This document shows positions 1 to 10,700 of a stretch of 64,000 nucleotides of DNA, piece after piece. The translations under genes were made by a program, and so were the position numbers. The number at the start of each line of letters is the position of its first letter. The stretch's first letter is position 1. Source of the DNA: Epiperipatus broadwayi. Its lineage: Eukaryota > Onychophora > Udeonychophora > Euonychophora > Peripatidae. The DNA lies in NCBI GenBank assembly GCA_028023455.1, contig JAQFVV010000320.1, forward strand, positions 932,001-996,000, written 5' to 3'. Under the pieces are notes generated by a model. The model had not been told where the DNA came from. It did no database searches and was given only the letters and a program-made list of their open reading frames with translations.

Positions 1-1655
1 GCATATTGCAAGAAGGAATGACCAATTGGCATTTTCCAATGCTAGCATCATTATCCTACAACAATATTTCTTGCTCATCAGAGAATGTGTGACCATAGAG
101 ATTGGAAATTGTGCCACTAGAGATTGGAAATTGTGCCACTAGAGTTCCATCTTAATTACCCATGTCAAATTATTCCAGACATAGCTTAGGTGACATGAGA
201 TTCTTGTGATACATCAGTGCATTAATTGATGAATGATGTGAATTGAAATGAACAAGAGGTATTAGGTTTTGATAACAATAATTTATTTAACAGCAATATT
301 TGGATACTAAGTTCTTAAAAGTTTATTGACAGTCTCTACTCTGGCTGCTGTCTGTGTATACATCACAGTTCTTCTTCTTGAGCCTCTATGATTGGGAATT
401 ATCCTTCTTGGTTGAAGTTTCATCAGGTGTGTAGATACATATCCATGTGTATAGAAGCATTTGATTTCAATCCATAGGTATAAGAAGCATTTGCTTTCAA
501 TCCACATGTTTAGAAGTATTTGATTTTAATATAAGTTTATAAAAGCATTTTTAGTTCACATAAATATTGGCACATATTTACTGCAGGCATGTTGACATAT
601 ATTTTGTAGAAGCATCTTTAATTTTACTTTACATATTATCTAGATGCGGTTTTGTGTTATTTATTTGGAGCATTTCCATATTATACAGATGTGGGTTTGA
701 ACCACTTATTTAGAAGTATTTCATTATAGCTTCTTGATTTATATCTATTATGTATTTGTGTATGTGGGTACTTATTCATTATTATTCATGTACATAATAT
801 ATCAATTTTTCTTTGTGGTTTCTTAATTCATGTTACAAACATCTCTTTAATATATGGGTGTGTAGATTCATATTTACTTGACTCTATCACACCATTTTGT
901 GAAATAATAAATGCCACTTTATAAGAAATAATTTCATTTTATGTAGACACATACTAATATGAAGTTCATTATAGGATTGTTTTCAAATCAACCAAATCAT
1001 TTTTGTGACTTCAGTTTATTTTTTAATAACATCCATATTCCCCTATTAATCCAGTGTATCCCATTTATAAATTAACTGTTTAAAATAAATATATTCCCAT
1101 TTTGTATTATTTGTAAAGTGGCATTTCATTATTTCATACATCATTTCAATAAACACATTTTACAAAATATTTTTAATTCTCCTATTACTCCAGTGCATTC
1201 TATTTAGAATTTTAACCATTTAGAATAAATAAGTTTTCATTTTGTATTATTTTACTTTTATGTGGTTTTATTCTTTCATTTAAGCTCAAACTACTCTGAT
1301 CTATATATAACTTCTTACAAAACAAGGGATAATAGACACTACTCCAGGAATAGTCTTTCTATTTGATGTCTTCTTTGAAAGAAATGAAATGAAAAGAATT
1401 GAAGAATCTTTATCATTAAAAATTTATGATTCTCAAACAATTAACTTATTTAAGAACTTTTAATATTAAGGGTGTATGTGATATAATTAAGAATTGTGGG
1501 TAATATTTAGTATATATTTATTTGTTGATTTGATATAGTCTTTTGAACTTAAGAAGTCTGCTTCTAGTGGTGAAACATGTTTGTGTTTTAGAATTTATTT
1601 CTTTGACTAGTCTAGTTTAGTTTTGAATTTGGGATAATTTTAATTATTTTTTTGA
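1..1655. other. Gene-free AT-rich DNA with decayed short tandem repeats
   Basis: No coding region stands out. A 22-bp unit (tagagattggaaattgtgccac) occurs twice in a row at 96-139. Between about 440 and 720 a loose motif of the type agaagcatttgatttcaatcc recurs about every 30 bases. A block at 1041-1112 (containing attaatccagtg and cattttgtattattt) returns diverged at 1180-1253, about 139 bp further on. The one minus-strand reading frame here (307-507) lies partly in these repeats and has no recognisable domain. Confidence 0.5.
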
Positions 1656-2445
1656 CTAGATAAATTGTTTCTTGGGTTGAACCGTGAATTATTTACCATT
1701 ACATACTGATATTTGAATGAACTAACAATTTTTGAAAGAAAAATCATTAGATCTCAAACAGTAATGTGACTGAATGCGAGATGAGAAATGAGATTCAGCT
1801 TAAAGTAGTTTAGCATTTAAAATATGAGGCTTATCAAAATGTTTATTTCCTTCAGTTTTTTCACCTATTAATTTTAAGTTAATATTAAAAGACAGATAAA
1901 ATGAAAGGTTTCCATGTAGCTGGAATATGTTGAGCTTCATCAGCCCTACTTAAACCAGGAGGTCTCTTTAATATTTCAATCGTGGTTCTTAAATCATATC
2001 TTTCCAAATTAGCAAATATTTTTGCATTGTCAAAATCAATATGTGACCAATTTCTAAAAAAATGGGATGTAAAAAGTAATGTGTTAATTTTCTGATTAAA
2101 AGCATTTTTATGTTCCTTAATTCTGACATTTATTCATCTATTAGACTGTCTGTGTTCCAAAATAATCTGTCTTTAGGTTTATGTAAAAAATCATCAATTT
2201 TCTTGCCAGTAGAAAAAGTAGTCTTTATATTAGAACAAGATAGTCTTCTACTAATCCTATCAATAACTCCCTTAATATAAGGTAAGACCACTCTATTATA
2301 AGATGAATTGTCAATTCTATCCTCTTTTTTCCCTTTAGCATCAATACCATGTAAAGCCTTATATATGATGTTTCTTTTGACTAGAGCTTATAGTTTGTCT
2401 GATAAAGATAATCTTTTCAAGAAATAGAACTTACAAAAAATATTC
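1656..2445 (-). mobile_element. Penelope-like element fragment (left arm of an inverted pair)
   Basis: Read on the minus strand, this fragment encodes the end of the reverse-transcriptase region and the C-terminal part of a GIY-YIG-type endonuclease of a Penelope-like retroelement. Segments such as NRVVLPYIKGVIDRISRRL, FSTGKKIDDFLHKPKDRLFW and FANLERYDLRTTIEILKRP are legible in pieces. Stops and frame changes break it. The GIY-YIG start itself is missing between the two parts. It is the diverged mirror image of 2456-3176, and the complementarity extends to about 1656, past the coding part into the 3' flank. It is a dead copy. Family assignment rests on motif recognition, not on a search. Confidence 0.65.
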
Positions 2446-2455
2446 TACTTTTCTA

Positions 2456-3176
2456 ATGATTATAATAGAAACATCATATGTAAGGCTTTACATAGCATTG
2501 ATGCTAAAAGGAAGAGAGGGGATAGAATTAGCAATTCATCTTATAATAGAGTGGTTTTACCTTATTAAGGAAGTTACTGATAAGATCAATAGAAGTCTAT
2601 CTTGTTTTAATATAAAGACTACTTTTTCTACTGGCAAGAAAATTGATGATTTTTTACATAAACATAAAGACAGATTATTTTTGGAACACAGACAGTCTTA
2701 TAGATAAATAAATGTCAGAATTAAAGAACATAAAAAATGTTTTTAATCAGAAAATTTATACATCAGTTTTTACATCCCATCCTTTAGAAATTGGTCACAT
2801 ACCTGATTTTGACAATGTGAAAATACTTGCTAATTTGGAAAGGTATGATTTAAGAACCATGAGAGAGTCAATTGAAATATTAAAGAGACCTGCTGGTTTA
2901 AATAGGGCTGATGAAGCTCAACATATTCCAGCTATGTGGAAACCTCTCATTTTATCTCTGTCTTCTAATATTAACTTAAAATTAATAAGTGAAAAAACTG
3001 AAGGAAATAAACATTTTGATAAGCCTCATATTTTGAATGCTAAACTACTTTAAGCTGAATCTCATTTATCATCTTGCATTCAGTCATGTTATTGTTTGAG
3101 ATTTAACGATTTTATTTTCAAGTAATGGAAAATAATCCATGGTTTAACCAAAAAAAAAAACAATTTATCTACATCA
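2456..3176 (+). mobile_element. Penelope-like element fragment (right arm, GIY-YIG endonuclease end)
   Basis: Two reading frames carry the pieces. Positions 2456-2707 encode an RT/linker part ending in FSTGKKIDDFLHKHKDRLFL. Positions 2712-3053 encode an endonuclease tail with IPDFDNVKILANLERYDLR, MRESIEILKRPAGLNRADE and a terminal HIPAMWKPLI. The E followed by Y.LRTMRESIEI matches the helix that carries the catalytic Glu in Penelope endonucleases. A frameshift near 2705 separates them, and the GIY-YIG start is absent. The sequence mirrors the left arm at 1656-2445, with the symmetry point near 2450, so the two copies lie 5' end to 5' end. The fragment cannot be functional. Confidence 0.65.
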
Positions 3177-3227
3177 TTCAACCATGAAAACATCAAATAT
3201 AATATTTTAATGGCTAGTTTAAATAGG

Positions 3228-3550
3228 CCTAGTGCATATTGCTGGATGAAAATTCAAATATAAAATATCAACCACTCTCCCAAATGCTGTTTTTCCATCA
3301 ACATCACCTTGTAAATGAATATAAAGTTTAAATTTCAAACAGCATAATCAAAAGATAAGTATATTAAAATAGAGACCAATTCAAATAATATTTGCAGCAT
3401 ACAATCAAGAGATTACCTTTTTATTGTGCTGTTTGAAATTCAGTCTTTATATTTATTCACAAAGGACTGTTATTGAAAAAACATAGCATTTGGGTGAATT
3501 TTTGATTGACATTTTATATGTGAATTTTCAGCTAGCAATATGCACAGGGT
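3228..3550. mobile_element. Foldback/MITE element of about 320 bp
   Basis: The ends are inverted: cctagtgcatattgctgg at 3228 pairs with ctagcaatatgcacaggg at the right end. The inner arms also pair: ttaaatttcaaacagcata near 3327 against tgctgtttgaaattcag near 3428. There is no coding capacity. A diverged piece of the right half (catacaatcaagag to tgtttgaaattcag) recurs at about 3690-3800, so the sequence is repetitive. The transposase family is unknown. Confidence 0.6.
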
Positions 3551-3689
3551 CTGTTTCTTACTTATTTAGGTTTGGAGATTGTAAAGTTTAAAATGAATAA
3601 TATTTTAGTCTTTTTTTGTATACATATATTAAATATGTTTGTTTATGAGTAATTTAAGATCACTTCTAATTTCAATTTTATGCTCCTTG

Positions 3690-3805
3690 TTTGAATTGGT
3701 CTCTGGTTCAATATATTTAACAATATTGCAGCATGTGATCAAGAAATTATCTTTTGATTGTACTGTTTGAAATTCAGACTTTATATTTAATCTCAAGGAT
3801 GATTG
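3690..3805. repeat. Partial second copy of the 3.23-3.55 kb foldback element
   Basis: The stretch from the 'gaccaattcaa'-like start through 'attgcagcatgtgatcaag' to 'ctgtttgaaattcagactt' is a diverged direct repeat of about 3380-3475. Only the right inner half is present. There are no ends of its own and no coding content. Confidence 0.5.
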
Positions 3806-3872
3806 ACATATAAATATATATGTAATAATATTATGATTCGATGTCTGTATTTTTAAAGCAATATACATAATT

Positions 3873-4048
3873 ATATAACTGAATATTTGTAAATACAGTA
3901 ACTAAACAATTAAAAATTTTTATCCACTTAGGAGCGCTTTCGATTATCTCAGTAAGAGTAAGATTACTGGGATAATCGAAAGCGCTCCTAAGTGGATAAC
4001 ATTTTTTAATTATTTAGTTACTGTATTTACAAATATTCAGTTATATGT
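3873..4048. repeat. Near-perfect 176-bp hairpin (palindromic MITE-like element)
   Basis: The left arm begins with ataactgaatatttgtaaat and runs through ccacttaggagcgctttcg. The right arm returns as cgaaagcgctcctaagtgg and ends with atttacaaatattcagttat. The loop is about ten bases (agagtaagat region, near 3955-3965). The arms are about 80 bp and differ at only a few positions. The core (ggagcgctttcgattatc) is clearly less AT-rich than its surroundings. There is no open frame. It could be a small palindromic transposon or a source of hairpin RNA; the sequence cannot decide between these. Confidence 0.7.
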
Positions 4049-6138
4049 ATATAAAAGTCAGTCAACACTTAGACAATCACAATATAAATAATAACAATGT
4101 CAAACCATGGTCAAGGCAATTTCCTTTTAACAATAAAGGTGGAATATATATATATTACATAAGTAACAAAAAATATAAGAAGTAATATAATAAAATTATT
4201 GATTTTTAAACTTAGCATTTCATATAAGATATATTATTAATTAGAAATTATACTTGAGTTTCAAACCTATGTATTGTGGAACTTTTATATTTAAAGTTTT
4301 TGATCTTCAGTTTTTCAAGTGTCCAATATGTTATAATCCATTTTTTGTTGAGTACTTTCAAATTATTACCAATAATCTATTTTTAATGGCTTTTAATTCT
4401 AATTCTTATTGTAACATTTTATTATTCTTTTTTTCTTTCAGATATATTTTGTAGTATTTTTTCATTTTCTGATTTTGGAAACTTTTATATTAATAAATTA
4501 TTCCCGAGTTTAAGAGATTTATGGAACTTTAAGCATTTTCTAACTTAATTCTATATCAGCTTGGAAAAAAGAGGCTTTAGGTAAATATTACAGGATCTAG
4601 TTTTTAAATCTATGGTTCTGATAATGCAAAAGGAATATTTAACCACCAGATTTTGATCATAACTGGATTATTATTTATATACTATATAATTTTGGTTGAT
4701 TTATCACTGTTTCTTTTTATGGTTGCAGCTTCAGACTAATAATTTATAGTGTTGATATACCCCCCCCCCCTCCTTGCTGAAACTTCTTAGAGGATTCAAC
4801 ACAAAGATTTATCATTCAGTTAGGAAGGTGTAAGATATATATCAGAACTAAAAGTACAAAAATTATTTAATTATAAATCGTAAGTAATATTTACTAAGGC
4901 TGTAGAGGTCCCTACTATCGCACTTTTAGCGCATATTCTTGAGCTTACAGCCTTAGTAAAAATTATTTAAAAAAACAGCAATAATATTTAATATCTCTAA
5001 TTTTCAGAAATATTCCAATGAATTTATATTAAGACCATATTGCTTTAAAATATATATAAAAAAAATTTATGTATTCACACTTGAATAAGATCAATAAGAG
5101 AAACAAAAAATAATAACATAATAGTTAACATTCTACTGAAACATGATAATGTATGCATGGGGAAAAAAAAAGAATACCTAGAATTTAGTAAAACAATAAA
5201 AGGGTGACAATGTTATAAAGAGAATGAAAGTATTGAAAATAAAAAATATCTTAGAATTGGGTAAAAAATTATTTCAACAATAAGACAAAGCCTGTATGAT
5301 TACTAACAATAAAAAGACATAAAATGTGTGAAGGCATTTGTATAAAAGAACGAATTTTACAGTAATAAGAAAAACAACAGAAATTGTCTATACTATACTA
5401 ACATTATCAGTTGATATGCCCTCATAATCTAAATGAAGAGATAAATTGGAATTTAGTCTATAAAAAACAAAGTGCGGAGAAATGACATACCTATTTTTTT
5501 TAAAAGCGAAAATATTGATTTACGTCACAGATTTTATTAATCCTAACTAATATTTGCTTTCATATTTAATTATCTGCAAAAATAATTTAATTTTACAAAT
5601 ATTTTTTAGTTATTCTCTCTCCTTTTAAAATATGGGATTTCTTCTTTAAAATATCTACAACAAAATATCCCAATTCATTTTATTGGGTTAATTTTCGTTC
5701 CTTTTCTATGCATTTCTCAATAATGATTCTCATTAATTCTATTATATCTTTTTTTCAGTCTTTTTAAATATAAATTGCTCTTCTGTCACGAACTTGATTA
5801 TTCTACTATAAATAAATAAATCTTAATCATCAATTTTAGAAATGTATATGAGATTAAACATACTGCCTTAAAATGTTCACTTTTGCGCATTATGCTTTTC
5901 TTTAAAGAAATCGTGATTTACTTCCACTATTCTGAATCATAAATTATAATATTAATTCTTTTATCTAATCTCACATATTTAAAGAAAAATAAATAAATAA
6001 ACGTTTTCAATAATTCCAACTGCAATTTCATCGTTTTTGCGTTTTGCCAGATTTGACGTTATTCTCTATTATAGTACAATCTATTTCATTCTTATTTGCT
6101 TTCCTCTTTTATTGTAAATCTATATTATATATATATAT
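4049..6138. other. Gene-free AT-rich DNA
   Basis: Apart from the 80-bp hairpin at 4887-4966 and a run of C at about 4760-4770, I see no gene, no clear repeat family and no conserved coding pattern. The short frame at 4254-4454 is low complexity, rich in Phe and Tyr, and is probably chance. Confidence 0.5.
4887..4966. repeat. 80-bp hairpin related to a sequence at 33.04 kb
   Basis: The arms aatatttactaaggctgta and tacagccttagtaaaaatt are inverted around a 42-bp interior. The interior holds gtagaggtccctac, which recurs in the opposite orientation at about 33092. The outer motif taatatttactaaggc recurs at 33043. This suggests one family of small mobile or structured elements. Confidence 0.5.
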
Positions 6139-6616
6139 CAGTGGTGTCCAACAAATCGATCGTGATCCACCGGTCGATCGCGAGGCCAATCTGGCAAGAG
6201 CTGTCGGGTAACGAGTGAAACAAATTAAGTCAAGATTTTCAAGTTTTTTTGTTATTTTTGTTTTTGTTCTAATTTTTTTTTTCAATTATAGATAGGTGAG
6301 TCCACTAAACCGTATCATTATTGAAAATAATATTTTTAATCTTGATTTAATGTAGCTAATTTGAATTAATAAATATTGTTAATAATTAATTACTCATGTT
6401 GCTTTAATTCCCCCAGACATGAGTTTTTTGGCCCGTTAAATAATTGTTATTTTTTACTAGATAGATATTACCAAAATTCTACTTTTATATTTTTATAAAA
6501 ATAGTATGTATTTCATACCTCCCTCCACTTAGACTACGCTTATGACAACAAGTCGATCGCATTACATTTTTAAAATAAAAAATAGATCTTATAAATACAA
6601 AAGTTGGCTATCCCTG
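6139..6616. mobile_element. Non-autonomous hAT element (MITE), copy 1
   Basis: The element starts cagtggtgtccaac and ends gttggctatccctg, inverted ends of the hAT type (CAGNGGTGNCCAAC). It is flanked by 8 bp atatatat on the left and atatacat on the right, consistent with an 8-bp target duplication, although the site is itself an AT repeat. There is no reading frame. A second copy with the same interior (gatcgtgatccac, gtaacgagtgaaacaaatt, catgttgctttaat) lies at 44419-44847. Confidence 0.8.
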
Positions 6617-7377
6617 ATATACATGATAATTCATATTTACTTTCTTCTTTAATTGTAAATTTATATAATATATATAATTTTAATGTTAATGGATAAATAT
6701 GGAATAAAATACTTTGTTGGCCTCTAATTATAACTGATGAATGCATCTCAGCTAATCACCCAAAATTGATTGGCAAATGGATATTTTATTAGAGGATAAA
6801 TTAGAATGTAAATCCGAATTTTCCATCATCCGGCAGGAAATCTGATTAATAATGCCTTCATTTTTCCTTTTTGAGATGCTGTTGAAGGATCTTTGCCACG
6901 CAATGTTTAAAGATTGTTTTACCTAAATTTTACTTATGACTGGCGATTTCTTTACACACTTTCACTTCATTCTAAATATCACTTATATTAGTGTAAGTAT
7001 ATATATATGCGCAACATGCATTTTCTATTTTCCCTTTTTTTTATAATGTTATATAAGGCAGTAAAATATTTTATAGATTCAATAAAAATCTATTCAGTAA
7101 AATGGAAGAATTTTTTTCACAAGTTATTTATAAGTATTTTCCCTCCAGCTAGAATATATTTTTGAAAAAATCAATGAAACAGAGCAAAATAGAACAAAAC
7201 AACAAAAAAATTGACTTCTTAATTAGGACGAGTTCCTTCATATCTTTTGTTTAAGTCGCATTTTCTCCGCCTCTAAACTCCTAAAGTATTTATTAGGGAG
7301 GAGAAGCTGTTAAGGTTTTTTTAACGCTCGAATAGCACCGAATGCTAATTCGAAATTCTAATAATACAACTAAAGAC
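6617..7377. other. Upstream region of the DKK3-like gene, no feature seen
   Basis: This is AT-rich DNA between the hAT element and the presumed promoter of the DKK3-like gene. I see no open frame or repeat that can be supported. It probably includes regulatory DNA of the downstream gene, but no individual site can be named. Confidence 0.4.
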
Positions 7378-7385
7378 TATAAAAA
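7378..7385 (+). promoter_or_regulatory. TATA-like sequence upstream of the DKK3-like gene
   Basis: TATAAAAA lies 205 bases before the start codon, in a local stretch that is richer in GC than its surroundings on the downstream side. A transcription start about 30 bases further on would give a short 5' leader. In DNA this AT-rich such matches are common by chance, so this is only a candidate. Confidence 0.25.
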
Positions 7386-7463
7386 TATGCATCCAGAGTA
7401 GGCAATAGGTTGCTTGCCCCCTCCTTGCCTAAGGATTTGTTGTTTATAAAGCTGGGAGAAAGA

Positions 7464-7601
7464 ATGTCCCAAACGGCCAGTTTTCTTCGTCAAAATGAAC
7501 TACAAGCACTTGTCAATCATTATCTAAATGAAGTCGAAGTTTATAAATTGATAATCTCTCAAATCTTATTCTTTATTCAACCATGTGCTTGCTCCAGTTA
7601 G
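7464..7601 (+). other. Possible upstream ORF overlapping the DKK3-like start codon
   Basis: An ATG at 7464 opens a 45-codon frame (MSQTASFLRQNELQ...) that stops at 7601. It overlaps the DKK3-like ATG at 7583 by 19 bases in another frame. If the transcript begins upstream of 7464, ribosomes starting here would pass the main start, which usually lowers translation of the main frame. The peptide resembles nothing I know. Whether it lies in the mRNA depends on the unmapped transcription start. Confidence 0.3.
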
Positions 7602-7750
7602 TTTTTCTATTTCTGATGCGTTTAACTGCAGGCCACCCTCCAGCATGGAAATGGGTTTTAACGAATCCTATTAAACGTCCTACTGGGACCGAAATTATAG
7701 ATTACGATGCAATAAATTATGAGCAAGAAATAAATATCACACATACTGGG
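7583..7750 (+). CDS. DKK3: DKK3-like exon 1: start codon, signal peptide, N-terminal region
   Basis: This exon encodes 56 codons. ATG at 7583 is the first ATG after an in-frame TAA thirteen codons upstream, so the start is well constrained. A hydrophobic stretch (LLQLVFLFLMRL) followed by TAG/HP is a signal peptide, with cleavage probably near residue 17. The mature N-terminus is not conserved and ends with the sequon NIT. The donor is ACTGGG|gtaaat (phase 0). Transcription may begin near the TATA-like site 200 bases upstream. Confidence 0.8.
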
Positions 7751-10700
7751 GTAAATGTTTTTCATTATTATACATGTTTTTTTATATATATAATTTCTCT
7801 TATATACCGTGTTTTTTTATTATTTATATATTTGATGCGCTTGTGTAATGTGGTTCATACGATGAGAATATATATATATGTATTCGTATAGTATTTTAAA
7901 ATTACCTCTACAGAATATATATATTAATAATCACATTAAACTATTGCAATAATATTTTTAAATTTAAAAAAATTATTCTCTTTAATTTGCAATATTCGAT
8001 TCTGGATGATTTTAAAATTTAAGATTTAGCTCAGAAAAATCGTATTAAAGAGTGCTATGGTCAAAAATTATCGCTTGAACTCAGTACACTATTGCCTAAA
8101 TACTTCAGTTTGTTTAGTCCATTTTTGTAAAATAATCTTTCCTCCATAATTTCCACGTACTTAGAATATATCGCAGATATTATATTAAAATGTTTATTTT
8201 TTATTAATATAATTAAATTATTTTTACTATTAGTTTCATTGATGTGTGTGCATATATGTAATTAATATTATGGAAATTATTGACGTACAAGGTTTGTAAT
8301 ATAGTCTTGAACAGTGAGATTCTAAAATAATTGCTGCTGATGACTTTGCAGTGCAAATTTAGCTTTAAAAAAATTTAATGTTATCTACAACGGAGAAACA
8401 ATTTGAATTCTGACTTTTCCTTCTCGAATCTATTAATATAATATTAACAATAAACAATGCTGCTGAAATGTGGATACATATTATTACATTTTGATTTATC
8501 TGTGTCAAACGTTTCCGCATTCACAATTTTGATATAATTGCTTCAGATAAATGATTTTAATCGTTATTACTAATCATTTATTAAATTGGATATTATCCCT
8601 AGCCCAGATATTAATTTTAATACTTTTTTAAAAATTAATATATCTTTTTTAAAAATAAAAATATATGCAACAATTTAACTTCATATTCTTTTTCCTTTGT
8701 AATATATATATAATGTTTGTTTGTTTTAGATATAATTTATTGAGCTTTTTAAAGTATTTAAACTAGATCAGTGTCTTATTCATGCATAGAAATTTTTTCC
8801 TAAGCTTCTTCAAATTTAAATCGTTTACGTAAGGAAAAGGTGTAAAGAATGTTTCTCCTTTTCAGTATGTTTTCCCCATTGCCATTATTTATTTACTCTT
8901 ACAATAAACACACACACACAATAATTATTATGTATGTAACAAATGATAAATAGTATGTAAATTTAATCAGTGTAACTAAGGGATATTTATGACAAGCAGT
9001 ATTCATACTTTGAAAATAAAATGTATCACAGGTGGTTATTAAGAAAGTTACTATATATAATATGTAGTGATTATTTGATTTACAGCATAGCTGAGGAAAG
9101 CAGTGGTTTGACTCAGAGAAAGGTGACTTGCAAAATTAAGATCATTTATTTTACGGTGGGACAATCAAAATATTTTTAAGACTTCTGTTGTTTGTTAGTA
9201 AAATTTACACACACATAACACACATGAATGTAAGGGGGACCAGAAAGTAATCTTTTTTTAAAAAAAATACATATATATTTATTAAAGAAAAAAATTAGCA
9301 TTATTCAATTATATAATCACCATCACTAATTATAACCATATTCCAATGAGCTATTAAGTTTAAAATTTCTTTTATGGAAAAAAATTTTTTTTTTTTTTGG
9401 AGCAAAAAAATGATATTAATCTCCTTAGCATATCATATTGCTAAAAGGTTTTATTTCGTATGCTGTGTTATAAGAACCTGGATAAGTGATAATCACTAGG
9501 GAAAACCTTCAGCAAATATGGAGGATGTGAGAGAAGTTCCCATCTTATCTGCCTAATTTTTTCTTGTGTCATTCTTGGAGAATATGGTTTTTTATTATCT
9601 TGCTATAATATTACCCATTTTCAATTGACAAGCATCAACAATGCTTGATCGTAATTGTTCACCGTAAATGGCAGCTGTGATAGTCTTATCTTCTTCCATG
9701 AATTCATAATGAATAATTCCATGATTATCCCAGAAAACACACAAAACCTTTTGTGGATAAAATTCATCTTTGGGTATTGGAATTGGAGTTTGATTTAGAG
9801 AAACCTACTATTTTTGTGTTTAATATTTTTGTACAGGACTCATTTTTCATCACCAGTTACAACTCTTTCCAAAAAAGGGTCATTTTGATGTCTGGTCAAC
9901 AATGAATTGCAAATTGTTCATCTCTGTACTTAACTATTGTCTGGCAGTTTATATGTTACCCATATATCCTGTTTAAGAACCTAGCCAATCTTAATGTAAG
10001 TTATGATGAGTTAAGTTTCTCTGCTAATTCTTGTACAGTTTGTTATGGAACTGATTCAATAAGAGTCTTAAGAACATTGTCATATAGGGTAAGAGGTCTT
10101 CCAGATTGAGGACAATCAGAAGTGAAACAAAAACGGCATACAATGACATAAATGCTGCTCTTCAACTTTAAAGTCCGCCATATGAAATAAAATAATCTAA
10201 AATTAAAAAAAAAAAAGAGTTTTTAAATAAAAAAAATAATTATACTATTTAAATAAAAATCAAATTTAATATTTTATGTTTTATTTAAATTAAAACAATC
10301 GGCTAAAAATGAACTATTAAAAATAATTGATTGCTTTCCGACCCACCTTATATATATATTATTGGAACCACAGCACTCATAATTCTAGCTTCATAAGGAA
10401 AAAAGGGTGAGATAAAGTTGAAGGCTGTGTTTTTGTGATGACTGCATTAATCCCAAATATATCCACATATACATTCTTTAGATTGCCAATTTTTTAATTT
10501 GATACCATATGGTGCTATCTTTTAACTTTATATGCAGAAAATTTTATTTGTTAAAAAAAAATAGTACTTCGTCTAATTATATCTTCTCATCGCCTTTTTA
10601 TCTTCAATTATATCCTCCTAATGAAAGCACAAAGACAGTAATTGCTTTTAATATTTCCTTGTTATAGTGTTTTATTGTAATGATTTATTATGTTTTCTTT

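Noticed and set aside
4254-4454. 66-codon Phe/Tyr-rich frame
   Set aside because: The composition follows the AT bias, and there is no domain, signal or splice context.
7410-7463. N-terminal extension of the upstream ORF starting at TTG
   Set aside because: There is no ATG before 7464, and non-ATG initiation cannot be inferred here.
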